A DNA stretch of 64,000 bases from contig NZ_CP084712.1 in assembly GCF_023822045.1 (NCBI RefSeq), forward strand, positions 2,852,001 to 2,916,000. Reading direction: 5' to 3'. Positions 55,537 to 64,000 of the stretch are shown here, piece by piece (the first letter of the stretch is position 1; each line of letters begins with the position of its first letter). Both the position numbers and the translations under genes were made by a program. The stretch comes from Sphingopyxis sp. USTB-05 (GTDB lineage: Bacteria; Pseudomonadota; Alphaproteobacteria; Sphingomonadales; Sphingomonadaceae). A model generated the notes under the pieces. That model was not told the origin of the DNA and did not search any database. It saw nothing but the letters and a program-made list of their open reading frames with translations.

Positions 55537-56655
55537 TCAACGCATCAGCCGGTTCACCAATGCCGTCAGTTCGGCCTCGCGGCCGACATCGCTCTTGCGC
55601 AGGATTGATTTGATCTGCGTGCCCAGCGTCAGCGCGCTCGTCCCGCGCCCTGCAGCGATTTCCTCGCGCGCTTCACCATTCGCCAGCCGCAGCGCGATCT
55701 CGGCCTCGGCCGCCGTCAGTCCCAGCGCATCGCGCAGCGGCGCCGTCCGCATTGCCGGGATATCGGCCGCACGGCGCGCCACGACCAGCACGCGCGGGTC
55801 GAAACCGAAATCCCATTGGCGCCGGGGCAGGCGGAACAATTCGCACAATATACCCGGCGCGCCGTTGCGCGGGGACGCGATCCAATATTGCTGCATCGCC
55901 CCCTCGGCTCCGGCGCCGTTCAACGCACGGGCAAGCGCCGTCTGCAGCACCGGATCGGCATCGCGTCGCCCCGCGCCCAGCCGCCCGCGGCGCAGGCAGA
56001 GTGCGCCATCCGCGCGCTCGCCGACGATCGCTTCGGCCGCCGCCGACAACGCCGCAACCGTGCCATGCCGGTCGATCAGAAAGGCCGCGACGCCGATCGC
56101 ATCGAACGCGCCGACGGTCATCGCGGTGCCGCGCTGCGCCATCGCCTGCTGCATCCGCACCGCCGCAAGCGCATAGGTCGCGCCCGCCGCGAACAGCTTG
56201 CGGTCGCGCCCTGCCGTCCGGCCATCGCGCTCCGAACGAAGCGCCGCCAGCCCGACCATCAGCCCCTCGCCCTCGACCAGCACCGTCTGGCATCCGTGAA
56301 CGCCGTCCCACTTGCGCACATGCTCTTCATAATCGTCGGTGCCGCTGTGTTGCCGGACGATATCGTAATGCGCCTCGCTCAGCACCTCCATCGGTCGCCC
56401 GCCAGCGGCGACACGCCAGTTCACCTCGGGCCGCCATCCTTCGATTTCCATGAATTCGCGCTGATAGGCGGGGTCGATGTCGGGCATGAAGTTGAACAGC
56501 GTCGCGTCGTCGCCCAGCCCCAGCAATTGCGCACGCGACGACCCTGTCCGCCGCGCGAACAGGCGCAGCGCCGCGTTCCAGCCGTCGTCCTCGAACGGCG
56601 CCGCCAGAAAGGCGTTTTCGATCTCGCCCGCCTCGCGAACGAACAGACTATCCAT
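55537..56655 (-). CDS. LuxR-type helix-turn-helix transcriptional regulator
   Basis: 372 residues. The C-terminal ~60 residues form a GerE/LuxR helix-turn-helix: LTAAEAEIALRLANGEAREE, IAAGRGTSALTLGTQIKSIL and RKSDVGREAELTALV. The N-terminal 250 residues look like a PAS/GAF-type sensory region (AIGVAAFLIDRHGTVAALSA). Signal and targets are unknown. The ATG gives MDSLFVREAGEIENAFLAAP; the frame is open upstream but without a convincing start. Confidence 0.83.
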   Translation of the reverse strand: MDSLFVREAGEIENAFLAAPFEDDGWNAALRLFARRTGSSRAQLLGLGDDATLFNFMPDIDPAYQREFMEIEGWRPEVNWRVAAGGRPMEVLSEAHYDIVRQHSGTDDYEEHVRKWDGVHGCQTVLVEGEGLMVGLAALRSERDGRTAGRDRKLFAAGATYALAAVRMQQAMAQRGTAMTVGAFDAIGVAAFLIDRHGTVAALSAAAEAIVGERADGALCLRRGRLGAGRRDADPVLQTALARALNGAGAEGAMQQYWIASPRNGAPGILCELFRLPRRQWDFGFDPRVLVVARRAADIPAMRTAPLRDALGLTAAEAEIALRLANGEAREEIAAGRGTSALTLGTQIKSILRKSDVGREAELTALVNRLMR

Positions 56656-56853
56656 CGACGTCGGCCCCCCAGCCTTCGTACGCAGCTTCTGCTGATGATG
56701 CTGCGTTGCAGCATGAAATTGCAGGCAGCACAAGCGACTTGCGACGATATGTTTGTCGGTGCCCGCGGCGAAACGCTGTGTTTCGCCGCCGCTTATTGAC
56801 GCCGTCCGGTGGCTTCGCATAGCTTCGCGCCTTCCCCAACAGGAGACTGTCCC

Positions 56854-57495
56854 ATGCGTCGCATCCTCCCCTATGCCGCTCTCGCTTTCGCCGCCGTTGT
56901 CGCAACCCCGATCGTCCTCGCGCAGGGCGGTTCGGCCCCCGGCGCCCCCGACAAATCGCGCGTCACCGCCGGCACCTACGCCGCCGATCCGCTCCACACG
57001 ATGGTCGTATGGGAAGTCGATCACCTCGGCTTCAGCAAATATACCGGCATCTTCGGCGACGTGTCCGGCACGCTCGTCATCGATCCCAAGAATCCCGCCG
57101 CGGCCAAGGTCGACGTCATCATCCCCGTGTCGAAGGTCACGACCGCCAACGCCGGCCTGACCAGCCACCTGCTGCGCCCCGGCAAGGACGGCGGCAAGCC
57201 CGACTTCTTTGGCGCCGCCCCCGCCGACGCCAAATTCGTCTCGACCAGCGTCGTCCTAGACGACGACGGCGACGAAGCGAAGGTTACCGGCAATTTGACG
57301 CTGAACGGCGTGACCAAGCCCGTCACTCTCGACGTCGATTTCCACGGCGCGGGCGTCGGCATGAACAAGAAGGAAACTGTCGGCTTCCAGGCCGAAACCA
57401 CGATCAAGCGCAGCGATTTCGGCATCAACATGGGCATTCCCTACGTCAGCGACGCCGTCGAACTCGAAATCCACGCCGCTTTCGAAAAGCAGTAA
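56854..57495 (+). CDS. YceI-family periplasmic lipocalin-like protein
   Basis: 213 residues. Signal peptide MRRILPYAALAFAAVVATPI then VLAQ. YceI beta-barrel features: YAADPLHTMVVWEVDHLGFS, KYTGIFGDVSGTLVID and VTGNLTLNGVTKPVTLDVDF, which bind isoprenoid chains in studied members. AGGAG lies 10 bases upstream. Followed by a strong terminator. Confidence 0.93.
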   Translation: MRRILPYAALAFAAVVATPIVLAQGGSAPGAPDKSRVTAGTYAADPLHTMVVWEVDHLGFSKYTGIFGDVSGTLVIDPKNPAAAKVDVIIPVSKVTTANAGLTSHLLRPGKDGGKPDFFGAAPADAKFVSTSVVLDDDGDEAKVTGNLTLNGVTKPVTLDVDFHGAGVGMNKKETVGFQAETTIKRSDFGINMGIPYVSDAVELEIHAAFEKQ

Positions 57496-57530
57496 GCGCA
57501 CCCAATCTGTCACAAGCGCCGGTTACAAAC

Positions 57531-57563
57531 GGGGCGGAGCCAACATTGGCCCCGCCCCTTTTC
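57531..57563 (+). terminator. Terminator of the YceI gene
   Basis: GGGGCGG-AGCCAA, loop, TTGGCC-CCGCCCC then TTTT. It also lies just before the ribosome binding site of the next gene. Confidence 0.85.
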
Positions 57564-57579
57564 GTACAGGAGCCGTGTG

Positions 57580-57930
57580 ATGAGCGAACTGGTACGCGAA
57601 ATTGTCGAAGTGAACGCCTCGATCGACGGCGACGAGGAAAATCCGCTGCTGATCGTCGAGGTCGAGGGCCTCGCCTCCACCGCGGGCTGGACCAACGTCC
57701 GGCTCGAACCGCATGTCACGATCACCCCGCCCGAAGACGGCGTGCAGGATTTCGACCTTGTCGGCGACCGCCCCGCCGATGCCGCCGAGGTGCTCAGCGA
57801 AGTCGAGGCCGCATGGGAAGGCTCGCTCGAGGACTGGTGCATCGGCGTCCGCGTCCACGCCATCGACAATCTGATCGAGGACGAAATTTTCGAACCCTGG
57901 GATGAGGACGACGAGAGCGAAGCCGCCTGA
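57580..57930 (+). CDS. Small acidic protein of unknown function
   Basis: 116 residues, strongly acidic (ends FEPWDEDDESEAA), no membrane segment. Contains LLIVEVEGLASTAGWTNVRL, TITPPEDGVQDFDLVGDRP and EDWCIGVRVHAIDN. AGGAG is 7 bases before the ATG; a GTG three bases upstream is possible. The family is not recognised. Confidence 0.72.
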   Translation: MSELVREIVEVNASIDGDEENPLLIVEVEGLASTAGWTNVRLEPHVTITPPEDGVQDFDLVGDRPADAAEVLSEVEAAWEGSLEDWCIGVRVHAIDNLIEDEIFEPWDEDDESEAA

Positions 57931-57960
57931 CGCTCGCTTTCCTACGATCCCCTGCACTGC

Positions 57961-58008
57961 GCCGGGCCGCAAGGCCGTCTTTGATCAGCAAGGCGGCCCG
58001 GCGACATT
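57961..58008 (+). terminator. Hairpin terminator after the acidic protein gene
   Basis: GCCGGGCCGC and GCGGCCCGGC are exact complements 22 bases apart, followed by GACATTTTT. Confidence 0.7.
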
Positions 58009-58072
58009 TTTCGGTTCATCGAAGGGCCAGCATGCCCGGCGTAGCCTTCCTTGCATTCAAGGGAGGATCACC

Positions 58073-58588
58073 ATGCACCGCAGCCTGCTTCTCGCGTTTG
58101 CCCTCGCCGCCACCCCCGCGCTGGCGCAAGCCAATCCGCAGATCGACTATCCCGGATTCCAGGCGCTCACCGCCAGCGTCGCCCCCGAACGCGCGACGCG
58201 CCTCATCGCCTTCGATGCCTTCAAGGCGGAGGCCGCCAAACCCGGCACCCTCCTGCTCGACGCGCGCTCGAAGGACGCCTTCGCGCGCGGCCATATCAAG
58301 GGCGCGGTCAATCTGCCGCTCACCGACTTCACCGCCGAAAGCCTCGCCGCGGTGGTGGGCGCCAACCCCGGCCGCCCCATCCTCATCTATTGCAACAATA
58401 ATTTCTCGAACCACCGCAGCCCCGTGCCGCTGAAATCGGCACCGCTCGCGCTCAACATCCAGACCTTCATCAACCTTGTCGGCTATGGCTATCCGAACAT
58501 CCTCGAACTCGCCGACGTCGTCGATTTCAACGATCCCAAGGTGGAGTGGGTGACGGGGAATAAGATCTGGCTCCCCGGCTCTTTTTGA
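58073..58588 (+). CDS. Exported rhodanese-like protein
   Basis: 171 residues. Signal peptide MHRSLLLAFALAATPALAQA. The rhodanese fold shows LLLDARSKDAFARGHIKGAV, then NLPLTDFTAE and ILIYCNNNFSNHRSPVPLKS with the single active-site Cys. The loop after the Cys is longer than in thiosulfate sulfurtransferases, so the substrate may differ. GGGAGGA lies upstream of the ATG. Probably periplasmic. Confidence 0.87.
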   Translation: MHRSLLLAFALAATPALAQANPQIDYPGFQALTASVAPERATRLIAFDAFKAEAAKPGTLLLDARSKDAFARGHIKGAVNLPLTDFTAESLAAVVGANPGRPILIYCNNNFSNHRSPVPLKSAPLALNIQTFINLVGYGYPNILELADVVDFNDPKVEWVTGNKIWLPGSF

Positions 58589-58634
58589 CCTCTCCGCCTC
58601 GCGATCGGGCGATGATCGCTTTTGAAAAACAGCC

Positions 58635-58709
58635 GTTCCCCGGCGAAGGCCGGGGCCCAGAGCGGCCGCTTGTTTTGTACGCCTTGCGTCCGGCTTTCGC
58701 CGGGGGAAC
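58635..58709. repeat. REP-like inverted repeat pair
   Basis: GTTCCCCGGCGAAGGCCGGG on the left faces CCGGCTTTCGCCGGGGGAAC on the right, about 34 bases apart; each is also palindromic. Confidence 0.8.
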
Positions 58710-58724
58710 ACGAGCGGCAAGAAA

Positions 58725-58938
58725 CGACCGGGAGCGGACACTCCACCCAATCTAAACCGTTCGCATCGAGCGCAGTCGAGATGCCCATCGGGCTGGGCGT
58801 TTCGTCGATGGGTGTCTCGACTTCGCTCGACACGAACGGAGAAAGGGCGGAGCTCAAAGCGACCGGTTGCAGACCTCCCCATCATCGTCACCCTCGAACG
58901 CGACACGTGGCTCGTTCGACTTGATCCGGGGTCCCGCT
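58725..58938. repeat. 214-bp intergenic repeat, copy 2
   Basis: Same orientation as copy 1, no insertions or deletions, about two substitutions. In both places it is followed after 30-35 unrelated bases by the palindrome ending GGGATGACGG. Confidence 0.93.
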
Positions 58939-59302
58939 ATTTCGTGAAGCGTGCCGATGCCGTAAAAAAGCGGGATCCCGGGTCAAGCCCGGGATGACGG
59001 AAGTGGGGGACGGGATGTCCGCTTCCCACCCCAAAACAGACATCGCCTCCAAAAAGGTCTTTCCTACATTATCCGGCCGTGCCAGCCTTCATCCGGCTCT
59101 TTCATTCGGTGAACAAAAAGCTGGTCGCTGCCTGGCTTGCGGGTACGACCACGATCGGACGTGCCGCGCACATCCGGCACTCCGCGACTTGCAAATCGGG
59201 GCGCTCATAGGGCTGAACTTTCCTGAACTTTGGAATATCGCGCGGCCACAAAGGCCACATTTTTAAATGCGCGCATGCAGGGCTTTTGTGGCTTTAAGCC
59301 CA

Positions 59303-59344
59303 AAGAAAGACCCGCCCCCAGGCCCATGTCCCCGGGGGCGGGTC
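59303..59344 (-). terminator. Intrinsic terminator of katG
   Basis: GACCCGCCCCC/GGGGGCGGGTC is an 11-bp perfect stem; on the minus strand it is followed by TCTTTCTTTG. Confidence 0.88.
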
Positions 59345-59407
59345 GCGACCCGTCGTCCGTTGGCCGCCTCCGGCCCCGCGGCATGATTGCGGGACCGGGG
59401 CGCCGGA

Positions 59408-61973
<2,566 letters not shown>

Positions 61974-62120
61974 GTGGCTAACACCCCCAACCAGCAGAAT
62001 GAGAAGAAGCCGCAGTCGGATCGTCACCGCCAGCAGCAACAGCAGCAGGGCGGCGAGAACCGCCAGCCCGGCAGCGAACAGCGTCCCGATCAGGGCCGCC
62101 AGAACCCGCAGCAGCGCTGA
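61974..62120 (+). CDS. 48-residue Gln-rich disordered protein
   Basis: GTG start with AAGGAG 7 bases upstream. The sequence is almost entirely Gln, Asn, Arg, Pro, Gly and Glu, with a run of six Gln after DRHRQ, and no hydrophobic core, so it is surely disordered. It is followed by a strong shared terminator. Function unknown; the excellent translation signals argue that it is expressed. Confidence 0.68.
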   Translation: MANTPNQQNEKKPQSDRHRQQQQQQGGENRQPGSEQRPDQGRQNPQQR

Positions 62121-62137
62121 CACCGTCAGCCTGCAAG

Positions 62138-62176
62138 AGAAAGGGCCGCCCTCGCGGGCGGCCCTTTTCTTTTGTC
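62138..62176. terminator. Bidirectional terminator
   Basis: AAAGGGCCGCCC, loop TCGC, GGGCGGCCCTTTTCTTTT. Serves the Gln-rich protein gene on the plus strand and the TonB-dependent receptor gene on the minus strand; the U-rich tail is present in both directions. Confidence 0.9.
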
Positions 62177-62189
62177 CAGAATATGAAGG

Positions 62190-64000
62190 TCAGAAGCTGA
62201 ACTTCACCGTCCCGCCCCAAGTGCGCTCGTCGCCCACCTGACCGGCGATCAGGCCGGTGTTGCCGGGCGCGACCTGCAGCAATTCGATATAATCGATATC
62301 GAAGGCGTTGCGGACCCACCCAAAAACATCGAGGCCCTCGCCGCGGAAACCGACGCGGAAGTTGGTAAGCGCATAGCCCTTTACATTGGTATAGATCGAC
62401 GGCGACGCGTTCGAATTCCAATGCGAGCGGTAATTGCCGTCGACGCCCAGATAAATCTGCCCTTCCTTCGCCAGCAACGTCACCGGAACATTGGTTTCGG
62501 CGCCGTAGGAAAAGGCCCATTTCGACACGCCGGGCAGGCGCTGGCCAGAGATGTCGCACTGCCGCGGGCTCAGCGCGCCGGGAACCCCCGGCTGCGAATA
62601 GTTTGGCGTCGCATTTGCCGGCTGAAGCGTTCCGCCCGACAGTTCGGGCGGGCACGGCGCGTTGGTGAACTTCTTGTACTTGGCGTCGGTATAGGCGCCA
62701 TTGGCATAAGCGGTGAAGCGATCGCTCGCGACGATCTTGAGGTCCGCTTCGATGCCCTGCGTCCGAACCTTGTCGGCGTTGGCGAGATAGCCGCGCACCG
62801 TGCCGAACTGCCCGCCGTTCACCGTAGCCTGGAAATCCTTGATTTCGGTGCGATACGCCGAGAGGTTGAACGTCGCGCGCCGGTCCAGGAACTGCGTCTT
62901 GAGGCCGATTTCGAAATGGTCGATCGATTCAGGCTTCACCGTGCTCGCATCATAATTGACCGTGTTGTCGGCATTCAGCGGCAGGCCATTCTGGTTGATG
63001 CCCAGCGTCTTGAAGCTCTTGGCATAGGTCGCATAGGCCAGAATATCGGGCGCGACCTTGTAGTTCACGTTGAAATCATAGGTGAAGTTCCACGCGCTGT
63101 CCGACGGCGCGCTTTCCTGCGGCTGATAGACGCCGCACTGCGCCGCCAATATTGCGGGAAGGCTGGTGCCTGGTGCCGGGGTGCAATTGATCACCTGCCC
63201 CGCGCCGTTCGTCACGACGCGCCGGTAAAAACCCGATTTCTTGTCATAATTGACGCGCGCGCCCGGCTGGATCGTCAGGGCGTCGGTCACCTTCCAGCTA
63301 AGCTGGCCGAACAGCGCGGCGCTGGTGCTCTTGAGATATTGCGTATTGGTGGCGGTCAGGCCGTTGAGGACGGCGGGATTATCCGCCAATGCGCCGGTCA
63401 GGCTCCATTTGCTGGCATCGGCGCCCTGCTGCTCGGTCCCCTGCGTGTCGATCCGCTGCTTGAAGCCGAACAGGCCGACGACGAAATCGACCTTGTCGCC
63501 CTCGTAATTGTAGCGGAATTCCTGGCTATATTGGTCCTGCTGCGACGGGTTCTGCGATTTCGAGACGATCGAGAGGCCGGTGAAGTCGCGGTCATTCTCG
63601 GGCTTCCAGTCCCAGAAGCGCCAGGCGCTGATCGACGTCAAGGAACCGGGGCCGACGTCCCATTTAACGCGCACCGAAGCGCCGCCGATCTTGTTACCGG
63701 CGTTCAGGCTGGCATCCAGGTCGGTCAGGCGGTCATAGGGATTGGTGCTTGGCACGGCATAGTTGCGCCCCGGATTGGCGGCATTCACCGCCGCAACCAG
63801 CGCGTCATACTGACGGGCGAGCGCGCGCTGCGTCCGGCCCACGCGGACATAGGTCGTGCCGTAACCTTCGGGGTCCTGTTTGCTATAGTCGCCCGCGAGC
63901 GTGATGCTGAGATCTTCGTTGGGCTGGAACAGCAACTGGCCGCGCAGACCCAGATTGTCCTGCTCGTTGATCCAGCGATCGCTGACCGTGTTATAAAGCG
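62190..64000 (-). CDS. TonB-dependent outer-membrane receptor (5' end outside window)
   Basis: About 600 C-terminal residues are visible; the plug domain and start lie beyond the right edge. Barrel strands are rich in aromatic and charged residues, e.g. SLTSISAWRFWDWKPENDRD, FAYGAETNVPVTLLAKEG-like blocks and the C-terminal signature GGTVKFSF. The substrate is unknown. Seen repeats of loops typical for sphingomonad receptors (YATYAKSFKTLGINQNGLPL). Confidence 0.9.
   Translation of the reverse strand, partial: LYNTVSDRWINEQDNLGLRGQLLFQPNEDLSITLAGDYSKQDPEGYGTTYVRVGRTQRALARQYDALVAAVNAANPGRNYAVPSTNPYDRLTDLDASLNAGNKIGGASVRVKWDVGPGSLTSISAWRFWDWKPENDRDFTGLSIVSKSQNPSQQDQYSQEFRYNYEGDKVDFVVGLFGFKQRIDTQGTEQQGADASKWSLTGALADNPAVLNGLTATNTQYLKSTSAALFGQLSWKVTDALTIQPGARVNYDKKSGFYRRVVTNGAGQVINCTPAPGTSLPAILAAQCGVYQPQESAPSDSAWNFTYDFNVNYKVAPDILAYATYAKSFKTLGINQNGLPLNADNTVNYDASTVKPESIDHFEIGLKTQFLDRRATFNLSAYRTEIKDFQATVNGGQFGTVRGYLANADKVRTQGIEADLKIVASDRFTAYANGAYTDAKYKKFTNAPCPPELSGGTLQPANATPNYSQPGVPGALSPRQCDISGQRLPGVSKWAFSYGAETNVPVTLLAKEGQIYLGVDGNYRSHWNSNASPSIYTNVKGYALTNFRVGFRGEGLDVFGWVRNAFDIDYIELLQVAPGNTGLIAGQVGDERTWGGTVKFSF

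Larger units (their letters stand above)
58589..59407. other. Gene-free stretch with repeats and the katG terminator
   Basis: Contains a REP-like palindrome pair, copy 2 of the 214-bp repeat, a GGATCCCGGGTCAAGCCC palindrome, about 300 bases without recognisable features, and the katG terminator. Confidence 0.7.

Noticed and set aside
58994..59266. Possible 90-residue protein in the repeat-rich gap before katG
   Set aside because: It starts inside a repeat, has no ribosome binding site and no recognisable sequence pattern.

Overview
The window is GC-rich, densely coded chromosomal DNA from an alphaproteobacterium, most likely a sphingomonad (Sphingopyxis/Sphingomonas-like). This rests on gene content and style: an NDUFA9-like gene joined to uppP, the pssA-psd pair, TorF-type and TonB-dependent outer-membrane proteins, an M16 protease, small proteins with poly-acidic tails, and repeats of the 'GGCGAAGGCC...GATGACG' type. 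The assignment is inferred from the sequence alone.

Layout. 1-9.9 kb: 3' part of rpsB, a small membrane protein, pssA-psd (phosphatidylethanolamine synthesis), icd, a CPA2/KefB-type antiporter, an M16 peptidase and a nitrilase-family amidohydrolase. 10-18.9 kb: a small membrane protein, NUDIX hydrolase, DUF4126 protein, a large autotransporter, a ferredoxin reductase-like flavoprotein, a glutamine-amidotransferase-like protein, and a Leu/Phe/Val-dehydrogenase operon facing its probable Lrp/AsnC regulator. 19.07-22.59 kb: a degraded, relatively AT-rich genomic island inserted in tRNA-Thr(CGT). The displaced old 3' half of the tRNA survives at the far end. Inside are an integrase remnant, a truncated membrane protein, a gene split by an in-frame TGA, a methyltransferase and a NYN-LOTUS protein. 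22.7-32.4 kb: a potassium/osmotic block on the minus strand, with a TorF-family porin, two small membrane proteins and the kdp(small ORF)-FABCDE operon. Four promoters here share one bipartite motif with fixed spacing, probably a KdpE-type regulon. 32.6-49.7 kb: small unknown genes, lysA, tRNA-Leu, an NDUFA9-like gene with uppP, gltD - DUF2059 gene - gltB, GST, ubiG, lysC and yciB. 49.8-53.6 kb: a TetR-thioesterase-EmrA operon divergent from EmrB. 53.7-64 kb: an iron/2OG oxygenase, a LuxR-type regulator, YceI, a rhodanese-like protein, katG and the 3' part of a TonB-dependent receptor, with two almost identical 214-bp intergenic repeats 4.3 kb apart.

How the genes work together. gltBD and icd link nitrogen assimilation to the TCA cycle. 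lysC and lysA lie at opposite ends of the DAP/lysine pathway. KdpFABC with KdpDE is a complete high-affinity K+ uptake and sensing set. The Emr-type pump has its own repressor. The most interesting non-gene signals are the shared kdp-region promoter motif, the covarying displaced tRNA end, the Lrp and TetR operator palindromes, and the recently duplicated repeat.
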